Source: Streptomyces typhae (GTDB lineage: Bacteria; Actinomycetota; Actinomycetes; Streptomycetales; Streptomycetaceae). From it: 64,000 nt of DNA. The translations under genes were made by a program, and so were the position numbers. Location of the stretch: the NCBI RefSeq assembly GCF_009755605.1, contig NZ_WPNZ01000016.1, forward strand, positions 144,708 to 208,707, read 5' to 3'. Under the pieces are notes generated by a model. The model was given only the letters and a program-made list of their open reading frames with translations. It was not told the origin of the DNA and did not search any database. Of this stretch, positions 33,013 to 41,256 are shown in pieces (position 1 is the stretch's first letter; the number at the start of each line of letters is the position of its first letter).

Positions 33013-33807
33013 TCACGCTGCCTGAGCGGGCGGCGCCTCGTACACGTACGGCGTCGTCGTGGCCAGTTCCGTGAAGCCGAGCCGGAGCAGGATCGGGCGG
33101 CTGTCGTCGGACGCGTCGACCTGGAGGTGACGCACTCCGCGCTCCGCGGCGATGCGGGCGCGGTGGGCGATCAGGGAGCGGTAGATGCCGCGGCCACGCC
33201 ACTCGGCCACGGTGCCGCCGCCCCACAGTCCGGCGAAGTCCGTACCGGGGCGGAACTCGATGCGCGCCGAACTGACCGGCACGTCACCGGCCATGGCCAC
33301 GACCGCGGCGACCGAATCCGGCGCCGTGGTGAGCTGGTCGAGCAGTTGCCGGCCGAGGTCGGTGCCGTCCGTGCCGAAGGCCTGCTCGTGCACCTCGGTC
33401 ATGCGGCGCACGCCGTCCGCGTCCGTGACCGGGAGCAGCCGGATCCCCTCGGGCGGAGCGGTGTCCAGGGGCAGCTCCTCGACGTCGGCGACCATGAGGG
33501 CCTCGGAGGGCTCGGCGGTGAATCCCGCGGCGAGCAGCCGTTCGGGCAGGTCGGCGGGGAGGTCGTGCGTGTACGTCTTCCACTCGAAGGACAGGCCGAG
33601 GGAGGTGAAGTGACGCACCTGCGCGGCGATCGACTCGTCCGCGGTGGACTCTTCGAGGTCCGACCAGAGGACACCGTTCCAGTCGTGCGCCGCGGCCACG
33701 CGCCGGACGACGCCGTCCACCCGCTCGATCAGCACCCCGGGTCCGTCCGGTTCCAGGTTCTGCCGTATCTGCCTGTCGTACGCGGCGAGTACCGCTGAGT
33801 GATCCAT
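33013..33807 (-). CDS. GNAT-family N-acetyltransferase
   Basis: This 264-residue protein has a C-terminal GNAT domain: acetyl-CoA loop VAEWRGRGIYRSLIAHRA, then VRHLQVDASDDSRPILLRLGF. The N-terminal half looks like a second, degenerate GNAT repeat. The substrate is unknown. I start at ATG 33807, two codons inside the longest frame, because the upstream GTG adds nothing. It converges on the isoaspartyl peptidase gene. Confidence 0.88.
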   Translation of the reverse strand: MDHSAVLAAYDRQIRQNLEPDGPGVLIERVDGVVRRVAAAHDWNGVLWSDLEESTADESIAAQVRHFTSLGLSFEWKTYTHDLPADLPERLLAAGFTAEPSEALMVADVEELPLDTAPPEGIRLLPVTDADGVRRMTEVHEQAFGTDGTDLGRQLLDQLTTAPDSVAAVVAMAGDVPVSSARIEFRPGTDFAGLWGGGTVAEWRGRGIYRSLIAHRARIAAERGVRHLQVDASDDSRPILLRLGFTELATTTPYVYEAPPAQAA

Positions 33808-33884
33808 GCGCACACTTCAGCAAGGAGGGCCGCCCGCGGCAACGGGATTTCCGGTGCGGGGCGTTGCGGTGCGGGGCGGGTGGG

Positions 33885-34574
33885 TCAGACGTCCGCGTCC
33901 GTGCGCGCCGGGTCCGAGTGCGGGGGGTGCGTGCGCGGGGGGTGCGAAGGGGCGGCATCCGGCTTGCCCGTCGCCCGGGACAGCGGCGGCAGATGCAGCG
34001 ACTTCGTGATCGCCGCCAGCCTGAGGGCCAGCACGAGCCCGGCGGACGTCACCGTGGTCGCGGTCGGGGAGGCACCCGCGTGGTGCAGGCCCAGATAGCA
34101 CAGGGCGCCCGCGAGGGCCGCCGTCGCGTACACCTCTTCGCGCAGCAGCAGCGGTGGGAACTGCCCGCACAGCACATCGCGTGCGACTTCGCCCGTCACG
34201 CCCGTGAGGACGGCCAGGATGATCACGGCCAGGGGGGTGACACGGGCGTCGAGGGCGGCCTGGGCGCCCATGACCGTGACGACGGAGAGGCCGACCGCGT
34301 CCACCACCATCAGCGTGCGCTGCGGGAGCTCGCGGTGGCGCAGATACAGCATCGTGGCCACGCCCGTGCAGCCGACGATCGTGAGCAGGACCCAGTCGTG
34401 CGTCCAGTACAGGGGGTGGCGGTCGAGGATGAGATCGCGCAGCGTGCCCCCGGAAATGGAGGCTACGAAGGCGAGCACGAGCCCGCCGAACGGATCCATC
34501 CGCGCCCGGTGCGCGGCGAGGACTCCACTGGCGGCGAAGGCGGCGATCCCTGTCAGGTACAGCGTGTGCAGCAT
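33885..34574 (-). CDS. UPF0126/YadS-type trimeric intracellular cation channel-like protein
   Basis: This 229-residue protein has seven membrane helices in two UPF0126 repeats (GIAAFAASGVLAAHRARMDPFGGLVLAF; VVDAVGLSVVTVMGAQAALD). The conserved GGTLRDLILDR and TGEVARDVLCGQFPPLL mark each repeat. Relatives are described as TRIC-type cation channels or glycine transporters. A 35-residue Pro/Ser/Asp tail is extra. Its ATG overlaps the stop of the small upstream gene (TGATG). Confidence 0.9.
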   Translation of the reverse strand: MLHTLYLTGIAAFAASGVLAAHRARMDPFGGLVLAFVASISGGTLRDLILDRHPLYWTHDWVLLTIVGCTGVATMLYLRHRELPQRTLMVVDAVGLSVVTVMGAQAALDARVTPLAVIILAVLTGVTGEVARDVLCGQFPPLLLREEVYATAALAGALCYLGLHHAGASPTATTVTSAGLVLALRLAAITKSLHLPPLSRATGKPDAAPSHPPRTHPPHSDPARTDADV

Positions 34575-34834
34575 CAGCTGTCCGTCCTCCTTCCGGGTGC
34601 GCGGCGGCGCAGCAGCAGGAGGACGGCCGTGGAGACGGCGACCGCGACGGTGAGGGCGACGGCGTCGAGCCACGGGTCCGCGCCGGCGTCCGGCGCGGCG
34701 GCGGCGCGGGGCTCGTCGTGCTCGGCGGGCGCGTGGTACCTCGGCGCGCCCGCGACAAGGGCCGCCGTCAGCGCGCACACGCCTGCGGCCCCCGCCGCCC
34801 TGAGCCACCACCTGGGATTCCGCGCCGTGAACAT
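34574..34834 (-). CDS. 86-residue two-helix membrane protein
   Basis: This small protein is not recognised. It starts MFTARNPRWWLRAAG, has a first hydrophobic helix (AAGVCALTAALVAGAP) that may be a signal anchor, an acidic Ala-rich middle and a second helix (AVALTVAVAVSTAVLLLL) ending in a basic RRRAPGRR. It overlaps the UPF0126 gene by one base in TGATG, so the two are translated together. Confidence 0.7.
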   Translation of the reverse strand: MFTARNPRWWLRAAGAAGVCALTAALVAGAPRYHAPAEHDEPRAAAAPDAGADPWLDAVALTVAVAVSTAVLLLLRRRAPGRRTDS

Positions 34835-35457
34835 CCCTCCAGCCTGTCCGGCGCAGCCGGGGAGCGCCATCGGCCACGTGGACGGATCGGAATAGCCGAA
34901 AGGACGACCCCGCGAAGCCCCGGCCGGGCGGAGGATCGAAGCATGGCAGGGACGAGGCGCATCCCGGAACGCCGGAACGGAGGCGCATCCCGGAACAGGG
35001 GACAGGGCGAGGGCCGGAACAAACGGCAGGGCGGGGGCCAGAGCGAGGGGCAGGCCAGCGGGCGGAACGCAAGTGGCACCAGGGCGTGCCGAGTCCACCG
35101 CCGTTGGACACGGCGTACAAGTCCACGGACGCGGCGTACAAAGTCATGGTAAAGAGCGCCGGTACCACCCGGTATGTGGGGCAGAGTGCGTCACAGGCGG
35201 TGTTCGAGAGACCTCGGACCGGCAGCGACGCCCGGACGGACAGGTGAGCAGACCGAAGACCGACACGTGAGCACACCGACAACCGATAGGCGAGCAGACC
35301 GAAGACCGACAGGCGAGCAGACCGAACACCGACAGGCGAGCAGACCGAACACCGACAGGTGAGCGCACCGACAAAAGACAGGCGAGCGCACCGGCGGATG
35401 AGAGGAGGCGGCGCGAGGGACGACAGCGGCGGCGAGGAGCCGCGGAGGGCGGACCGG
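34835..35457. other. Repeat-rich region without a gene
   Basis: These 623 bases lie upstream of the small membrane gene and downstream of the polyketide synthase gene. The part at 34960-35080 is purine-rich with repeated ggaac/ggca words; the part at 35241-35397 is a tidy 23-bp tandem array. No convincing protein is coded on either strand. Confidence 0.5.
35241..35397. repeat. 23-bp tandem repeat array, seven copies
   Basis: Units of 23 bases (caggcgagcagaccgaacac plus cga) begin at 35241, 35264, 35287, 35310, 35333, 35356 and 35379, the last incomplete. Copies 4 and 5 are identical. The period is not a multiple of three, so the array is not coding. There are no spacers, so it is not CRISPR. 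Confidence 0.92.
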
Positions 35458-36498
35458 TCAGGACAGCCAGCGGCAGCGCAGTGCCGCGGTGGCGAAACCA
35501 GGACCGAAGGCGACGGTGTAACCCCGTGCACCGCCCGCAGGCGGCTCGGCATGCGTGCGTTCGAGCACGCGCAACACACTGACACCACCGATGTTGCCTT
35601 CATGCGCGAGCGTCTCGCTGGAGTGCCGCGCATCGTGATCACTGAGGCCGAGGGCTGCCGCAGTGTCCGTGATGATCCGTGGGCTTCCGGGGTGGATGAC
35701 GGCGAACTCGGGATGATCGGTGCCGATCCAGGCCTTGAGCTGGGGCAGCACGTCATTGGCCGCGGACAGCGCCTGCTTCGTGGACACGAAATGGATGCCG
35801 CCGCGGTCGACCAGGCCCGCCTGGCGCTCGACGCTGTTCGGCAGGACGTACTCGAAGGTGTCCTCGATCATGAGGCCGGGGCCGAGCTGCTCCCCGGTGA
35901 CGACCGTCGCCGCCGCGGCGTCCCCGAAGAGCGCCTTGTAGATCATCGACTCGATGCTGGTGTCGGAGTGGTGATAGATGCCGGACAGGGCCTCGCCGGC
36001 GATCACCAGGACCTTGCTCCGGGGCCGCGCGGCCACCAGGTCGGCGGCGCGGATGAGCGCCTGGGCACCACCAGGGCACGCCACCGTGGTGAGAGCGACG
36101 CGGCGCACGGTGGGGCGCAGGCCGAGGCGCTCGATCAGGTTGATGTCGAGATTCGGGACGGTCCAGCTCGTGGTGTGCGTGGTCACGATGGCGTCGATGT
36201 CCCCCGCCTCGAGGCCGGCCGCGTCGAGTGCCGCGAACGCCGCCCGCTCCGCCATCGCGAGCACGTCGGCGAACACCACGCGCGTGCGCTCGTCGATCCC
36301 GGCGGCACCGGCGACGGTCGGGGAGTCCAGCGGGCGCGTGAAGTAACGCGTACGGACCCCGCAGTTCTCGATCACCCGCAGGCACGCACGCAGCCGTGGA
36401 TGGTCGGGGTGGTGCAGGCGTACGTCCTCGGCGATCTCCGAGGTGGTGACCTTGTGGTCACCCAGGACGGTCTGGGGTCTCAGTACATGAGCAGGCAT
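35458..36498 (-). CDS. Type III polyketide synthase
   Basis: This 346-residue protein has the chalcone-synthase fold. The catalytic triad is visible: Cys141 in LTTVACPGGAQAL, His269 in FAVIHPGSPRII and Asn302 in HEGNIGGVSVLRVL, with the closing loop AFGPGFATAAL. The surrounding sequence does not match what I recall of RppA (tetrahydroxynaphthalene synthase), germicidin synthase or PhlD, so the starter and product are open. It would extend a CoA or ACP starter with malonyl-CoA. The likely regulator gene lies 123 bases upstream on the same strand; no tailoring P450 or methyltransferase follows. Confidence 0.9.
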   Translation of the reverse strand: MPAHVLRPQTVLGDHKVTTSEIAEDVRLHHPDHPRLRACLRVIENCGVRTRYFTRPLDSPTVAGAAGIDERTRVVFADVLAMAERAAFAALDAAGLEAGDIDAIVTTHTTSWTVPNLDINLIERLGLRPTVRRVALTTVACPGGAQALIRAADLVAARPRSKVLVIAGEALSGIYHHSDTSIESMIYKALFGDAAAATVVTGEQLGPGLMIEDTFEYVLPNSVERQAGLVDRGGIHFVSTKQALSAANDVLPQLKAWIGTDHPEFAVIHPGSPRIITDTAAALGLSDHDARHSSETLAHEGNIGGVSVLRVLERTHAEPPAGGARGYTVAFGPGFATAALRCRWLS

Positions 36499-36621
36499 GG
36501 CGGTGGCTCCCACGGGGCGCAGTTGGATGTGGGGATCCGTGCCCAAAGTACTGCACCACATCGAACATGCGTCCTGCCCTGCTCACCCGTTCGTGGAGGC
36601 CCGGTCGATCACGCGGTGCGA

Positions 36622-37443
36622 TCAGCTGGACCTGAGCATGGGGGAGCGCGGGTGGGACCGCTGTGCACCCGGGTGGAACACCAAGATCATCAGTCGTGCT
36701 CCGGGGGCTGTCAAGGGCTGGGCGGCGCACATCGTGACCCAGCCGGGGCCCAGCTCGGCGTGCATGAGGGGGCGCTCGTCGCCGTCGGGGTGGGGATGCG
36801 GGCGCCCCGCGCCGTAGTGGACGGCGACGTCGGGGTCGGCGAGGACCTCCTTCTCGATCTGGCGGAGCGTCTCGTCCTCCGGGCGCGAGGCGAGCGCGCC
36901 GTGCAGCTGGGGGAGGACCATCGGGGCCCAGGAGGACTGCCAGTCGAGGAGGTGGGCGCGGCCCACCGGGTCGAGGACCATCCACCGCATGATGTTCGAC
37001 GGCACCTGCCCGTCGGGGAACATCCGGGTGAAGGCCTCGTTGTGGGCGAGCATGTCCCAGGAGGCGTCGGTGACGTAGGCCATGTGCCGCACACCCTCCA
37101 CGGCCTCCTGCCAGACGCCCGGGACCTCTTTGCCCGCCGACAGATGGAGGGGCCCCGGGGGGTCCTGAAGCAGGGCATATCTGCACAAAGAGACCCATTC
37201 CTGCTCGTTGAGGCCGAACAGGCGGGCCACATCGCGCAGGAGGGCGGTCGGCGGGTTGGGGTAGTTGCCGGACTCCAGGCGGTGATAGGTGCCCAGGGTG
37301 CGGTGGAGGAGCTGGTCCACCTGATGCTGGGAGAGGCCGGGCGCACGGCGTCCCTGGCCCGTGGAGCGGACGAACCCGTGCGATTCGGGGGCGATGAGGG
37401 CGCGTCGTTCACGGAGCAGAGCGCGCAGCGCCGTCTTGTTCAT
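36622..37443 (-). CDS. XRE regulator with MmyB-like ligand-binding domain
   Basis: This 273-residue regulator has an N-terminal helix-turn-helix (APGLSQHQVDQLLHRTLGTYHRLE) and, from about residue 105, the MmyB-type ligand-binding domain (AYVTDASWDMLAHNEAFTRMFP, NIMRWMVLDPVGRAHLLDWQ, FHPGAQ). MmyB-like proteins control antibiotic clusters such as methylenomycin and may bind a fatty acid. It sits directly upstream of the type III polyketide synthase gene, so it is the natural candidate to control it. The ATG at 37443 follows GAAGAGGGAT. Confidence 0.9.
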   Translation of the reverse strand: MNKTALRALLRERRALIAPESHGFVRSTGQGRRAPGLSQHQVDQLLHRTLGTYHRLESGNYPNPPTALLRDVARLFGLNEQEWVSLCRYALLQDPPGPLHLSAGKEVPGVWQEAVEGVRHMAYVTDASWDMLAHNEAFTRMFPDGQVPSNIMRWMVLDPVGRAHLLDWQSSWAPMVLPQLHGALASRPEDETLRQIEKEVLADPDVAVHYGAGRPHPHPDGDERPLMHAELGPGWVTMCAAQPLTAPGARLMILVFHPGAQRSHPRSPMLRSS

Positions 37444-37895
37444 GGTGGGTAATCCCTCTTCGTACACGCCGAGTTGAGCGTAAGCAGTCTAAATACTCGC
37501 ATCTTCTTTGGTCATAAACATTGCCTGAAGAAAACGATCAGCAGATGCGGCATCATGGAGTACGCGAGAGCACCGACCTGCAGGTTTGATCGTCGGTGGG
37601 CTCGTGGGCACAACTCAGGGGCGTCTTGTTCGAGCAGCGTGAAATTGGCTGAAATTCCTCGGCGCTGGGCACCCCCAAGGCCTACGGGGTCGATGTCGGG
37701 TGGTGCGCGGGACCGGTTGTTCGTATTCCGATCCGTGTGGTCGGAAACTGAGCAGTGTGTACCTGCGTGCCAGTTACCGCCCGGTTCGGTTCCTGGGTTC
37801 ACTGGCTGCGGCCGGTGCCGTCACTCGCCATTACGTAGCGGCCACGGTACCGGCCGCCCGTGCTGTCACGGGCGGCGCAAGGGTCCGAAGCGGGC
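37444..37895. other. 452-bp intergenic region, relatively AT-rich
   Basis: The part at 37480-37560 is much less GC-rich than the genome average (gtctaaatactcgcatcttc) and should hold the promoter of the MmyB-like gene. The other end holds the terminator of the oxidoreductase gene. Open frames here have poor coding character. Confidence 0.45.
37853..37876 (-). terminator. 10-bp perfect hairpin downstream of the Gfo/Idh/MocA gene
   Basis: GCCGCCCGTG (37853-37862) pairs perfectly with CACGGGCGGC (37867-37876) over a 4-base loop, 19 bases beyond the stop of the oxidoreductase gene on the minus strand. Confidence 0.85.
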
Positions 37896-38840
37896 TCAAG
37901 GGGCCTGAGCCGACGACCGGGCCGGAAGTTCCGAGGCCCGCCGGGCGGCCACTTGCCGTTCCGCTTCCGTGAGGACGTCCGTCACCCGCAAGCCGAAATG
38001 GACGTCGCAGGGGTGCTGCTTTCCGCCGCCCGCTGCTTGCGCCAGCGCGGCGACCGCTGACCGAAATGCATCGGTGGAGTCGCCCCAGCCGCTCTCGCCC
38101 CACCCCGGCGGCGTCGCCGTCCCCTGCTCGCCGCGGAACTCCAGGACCAGGCCCTCGGCGGCGGCGGGGGCCCGCAGGGTGAGCGTCGCGGTGCTCGACG
38201 CGCCGCTCTCGTGCCGCAGGACCAGATGGACGGCGTCCTCGGGTCCCGGCGCCGCCGTCACCGCTGTGACCTCGCCGAGTACGGCCGTGAGCACGGACAG
38301 TGCGTGCGGGCCGACGTCCCACAGGCCGCCCTTGTCGGCCCGCCACGGGGAGTCGAACGCGCCGGTCCCGTCCGCCGCGAAGAACGAGCTGTACCAGTCG
38401 GCGCGGGCGGTGAACCACGGCCCTTCCTGGGAGCGGTCCGCCAGCCAGCCGGCCATGGGCGGCGCGAAGCGGAGCGTGAAGAAGACGACGGACGCCACCC
38501 CGGCCTTCGCCACGGCCGCGGCGAGGGTGCGCGCCGCCTCCGGTGAGGTGGCGATCGGCTTGTCCAGAAGCAGGTGGCGGCCGGCCGCCGCGGCTCGTTC
38601 CGCCAGCGGCGCCTGCACGTCCGGCGGCACGGCGAAGGCGATCGCGTCGCTGGCCGCGAACAGCTCGTCCAGGTCCTCGTACGCCGTGGTGGCGTGCGCG
38701 TTCGCGAGGTCGGCCGCCGCCTGCGGGCGGCGGCCCCAGATGCCCGACAGTGTGGCGTCGGGGTGCGCGGCGAGCACCGGTGCGTGCGTCTGGGTGGCCC
38801 AGGGGCCCGTACCGATCAAGCCCACTCGAAGTCTGGTCAT
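37896..38840 (-). CDS. Gfo/Idh/MocA-family oxidoreductase
   Basis: This 314-residue NAD(P)-dependent enzyme acts on a sugar, inositol or related alcohol. The Rossmann loop is LRVGLIGTGPWATQTH. The lysine motif that follows is LLLDKPIATSPEAA (EKP in most members, DKP here). The second-domain motif is GGLWDVGPHALSVLTAVLG. The substrate is unknown and no sugar transporter is adjacent. Confidence 0.9.
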   Translation of the reverse strand: MTRLRVGLIGTGPWATQTHAPVLAAHPDATLSGIWGRRPQAAADLANAHATTAYEDLDELFAASDAIAFAVPPDVQAPLAERAAAAGRHLLLDKPIATSPEAARTLAAAVAKAGVASVVFFTLRFAPPMAGWLADRSQEGPWFTARADWYSSFFAADGTGAFDSPWRADKGGLWDVGPHALSVLTAVLGEVTAVTAAPGPEDAVHLVLRHESGASSTATLTLRAPAAAEGLVLEFRGEQGTATPPGWGESGWGDSTDAFRSAVAALAQAAGGGKQHPCDVHFGLRVTDVLTEAERQVAARRASELPARSSAQAP

Positions 38841-39461
38841 GCGCGCAGTATGGCTGAGCGGGCTGTGGCGGCAGCACGGGCGTGGCGGGGCCGGGACCCG
38901 GCGTCGGGGCGCGGGGGCCGGCTCGATACGGGGGAGTGCTTCTGGTGCGTGTGAAGAGAGGGGAGAGAAGAGAGGGGAGGAGGGGAGAGGAGGGGGAGAA
39001 GGGGGGAGAGGGGGAGCGAACCTTCGAGTGCCGAAGGTCTGGACCTATTCGGGTGCGGCTTCTCCTGCGCATCGGAGGGGCGTTCGGTGAAGTACGGGCG
39101 GCGCGGTTCGTGCCGTTCGTCGAGTGGGCGGGTGACTTTCTCGACGTTCCGTCAACTCATGCCCTGTGAATGGTAATTCATGGCCAAAGATGTCGGGGGT
39201 GAATTCGCATTCACTCAGCGTTGATGGATGGCCGATAGATGGTGTCCGAAACGAGTGTGTCGCGGGTTCGGGACGTGTCCTGACTGTCCGGGAGTTTCCG
39301 ACATCCGGTCTTTCGGGGAAAGATGGTGGCGACACCGGACCGCCGACGGCCGTGATCGGCGTCTCGTCGCCGGTCGGGCCGAACCGCGGGCCGCGCGCGG
39401 CTGTGCGCCCTACGCTCGGACGGGGCGCCCAAGTGGGCGTCCGCAGAAGGAAAGTGACGCC
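38841..39461. other. 621-bp intergenic region with a polypurine tract
   Basis: This divergent region between the oxidoreductase and a TetR gene has no convincing ORF. A 64-base uninterrupted purine run lies at 38953-39016. The portion 39160-39330 is less GC-rich (gaattcgcattcactcagcg) and probably carries the TetR gene promoter. Confidence 0.5.
38953..39016 (+). repeat. 64-base uninterrupted polypurine tract
   Basis: From 38953 to 39016 the plus strand has only G and A, with many ggggag and gagag words. Such tracts can form triplex or G-quadruplex structures. Confidence 0.9.
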
Positions 39462-40073
39462 ATGACCAGCTCGACCTCGCCTGCGGCGGCGTGCGCGCCG
39501 GGCCCCGGGCGGCGTGACGCGGAGACGACGAAGGCCGCGATCATGCGTGCCGCGCGGCATCTGCTCGCACGGCACGCGCACACGGACATCACGCTGAAGG
39601 CCGTGGCCGAGCGCGCCGGGGTGAGCGCGCCACTGGTTCTCAAGTACTTCGGCAGCAAGGACGCGCTGTTCGCCCGGATCATGTCCTTCGAGGAGGACGC
39701 GGAGGCGGTCCTGGACGCCCCCCTCGACGGCCTCGGCCGGCACATGGTCCGGTACCTGCTCACCAGCCAGGCCGAACGCGGCGCCGACCCCATCCTGCGC
39801 ATCGTCCACGCCCCGCTGCACCGCGAGCACGGCTATGTGCTGCGCGCGAACTTCCGTACGCAGGTGGTCCGCAGGCTCGGTGACCGGCTGTCCGGGCCCG
39901 ACGCGGGGCTGCGGGCCGAGCTGGCCGTCGGGATGCTGCTCGGACTCGGGGTGATGTACGGCATCGCGCGCGGCCCGCATCTGCGGGCGGCGGCGATAGA
40001 GGAGATCACCGACCGCTACGCACCGGCCGTGCAGGCCTGTCTGACGCCTCCGCAGGACCCGGCGCCGACGTGA
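39462..40073 (+). CDS. TetR-family transcriptional regulator
   Basis: This 203-residue regulator has the helix-turn-helix ITLKAVAERAGVSAPLVLKYFGSKDALFARI and a C-terminal domain of the TetR_C_17-like type (LVRxxL..GLGVMYGIARG). It begins at ATG 39462 after AGAAGGAAAGTGACGCC. Its 3' end overlaps the convergent EamA gene by 68 bases. Its target may be the nearby transporter. Confidence 0.88.
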   Translation: MTSSTSPAAACAPGPGRRDAETTKAAIMRAARHLLARHAHTDITLKAVAERAGVSAPLVLKYFGSKDALFARIMSFEEDAEAVLDAPLDGLGRHMVRYLLTSQAERGADPILRIVHAPLHREHGYVLRANFRTQVVRRLGDRLSGPDAGLRAELAVGMLLGLGVMYGIARGPHLRAAAIEEITDRYAPAVQACLTPPQDPAPT

Positions 40074-40890
40074 CGACGGCCCCCGCGCGGCCCCGCCCCG
40101 AGCCCCGGTGCACCACCGCCACCGCCGTGAGGGCGATGGCGAGACCGAGCGCCGTCTGCGCGCCGAACGGCTCCCCGAGCATCGCCGCGCCCCACAGGGA
40201 CGTCACGGGCGCCATCAGGAACATCAGGGTGTTCACGCGGGTGACACCGCTGCGGCGCAGGATCAGCCAGTACAGGCCGTAGCCGCCGAAGGTGGACAGC
40301 GCCACGAGCCAGCCGATCGCCGTCCAGAAGGACACCTCGGCGACCGGTGCCGCCCGGTGTGTGGCGAGCGCGAGCCCCGTGAAGACGACCGCGCTCGTGA
40401 CGCAGTGCACCGTCAGCGCGGCGGACGGCGCGACCGCGGTGCGGGTGCGGCGGTCCAGGAAGGTCGTGGCGACCAGCGACAGCATGCCGGCGAACGGCAC
40501 GGCGTAGGCCCACCGGGGCACGCCGGAACCGGCGGCGGCGTCGCCCGCCGTCACGATCGCCACGCCGGTGAGCCCGAGCGCGAGCCCGAGCCACTGGGTG
40601 CGGGACACGTACTGGCCGAGCAGCGGGCCGGCGAGCGCGCCCGCGACCAGGGGCTGGGCCCCGTCGATCAGCGCCGCCGTGCCGCTGGAGACGCCGAGCT
40701 GGATCGCGTAGTACACGGTCAGGATGTAGCCGCTCTGCGACAGGGCGCCGACGAGCGCCCGGCGGGCGAGGTCGCGGGCCGTCAGGCCGCGCCAGGACGG
40801 CCTGGTGCGGTCCCACGCGCCCCGCCGGGCGGTGTCGCTCGGCAGGTCGCTGATGCTGCTGCACGAGGGCGGTCTGGTGGCGTACGGCAT
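40006..40890 (-). CDS. EamA/DMT-family transporter, abnormal N-terminus
   Basis: This protein has about eight membrane helices of the drug/metabolite transporter fold. It starts clearly from LVGALSQSGYILTVYYAIQLGVSSGTAALIDGAQPLV, then shows LGLALGLTGVAIVT and the second EamA repeat with YGLYWLILRRSGVTRVNTLMFLMAPVTSLWG. The first one or two helices of the normal ten-helix plan are missing: the 50 residues before the core (DTARRGAWDRTRPSWRG and upstream) are charged and not hydrophobic. I use ATG 40890 (294 residues), but ATG 40938 is in frame. Either the gene is 5'-truncated or an upstream frameshift has removed the first helices. Confidence 0.75.
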   Translation of the reverse strand: MPYATRPPSCSSISDLPSDTARRGAWDRTRPSWRGLTARDLARRALVGALSQSGYILTVYYAIQLGVSSGTAALIDGAQPLVAGALAGPLLGQYVSRTQWLGLALGLTGVAIVTAGDAAAGSGVPRWAYAVPFAGMLSLVATTFLDRRTRTAVAPSAALTVHCVTSAVVFTGLALATHRAAPVAEVSFWTAIGWLVALSTFGGYGLYWLILRRSGVTRVNTLMFLMAPVTSLWGAAMLGEPFGAQTALGLAIALTAVAVVHRGSGRGRAGAVVTSAPGPAEASDRPARPVRSGR

Positions 40891-41256
40891 GGGGGTGGTT
40901 CCGACGCCATCGACCACGCCCGTCAGGACGCCGAGCATCTGCTCCGGGGTGCGGCGCAAGGTTGAGCGACTCTTTACCCGTGGCCGGAATGTGTGGTTCC
41001 GGGCGCCTGTGGCCCTGGAGGCGGACGCGGTCCGTCGCGGTGCGGGGCCAGGGGGCGTCCTGACGGTCCCTTGACCTTCGCCCCGGGGTGTCCGGAATGC
41101 TGCGGTGGTGCGGATCCGGTGCGTCGTGGGCGCGTTGACCGCGTGTCGTCCGAGGCGGAGCCTGGAGAGATAGCTGCCTACTACATCTAATTCGGCGTGC
41201 GGCCGTTCGCGGCGTGCGACCGGAGGTGGGCAGCCGGACGGCAGGAGGAGACCCCC
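40891..41256. other. Intergenic region upstream of asnB
   Basis: These 366 bases separate the EamA and asnB genes. TTGACC occurs at 41136 and a less GC-rich patch (gcctactacatctaattcgg) at 41178-41197, which may be the asnB promoter. If the EamA gene once had a full N-terminus, its remains would lie at the left end. Confidence 0.4.

Noticed and set aside
35241..35397. CRISPR-like repeats
   Set aside because: The units are directly adjacent with no unique spacers, and no cas genes are present in the window.
37474..37908. Plus-strand ORF of 144 codons upstream of the MmyB-like gene
   Set aside because: Its composition (many Cys, Arg and Ser) is unlike real genes here and it overlaps the likely promoter and a terminator.
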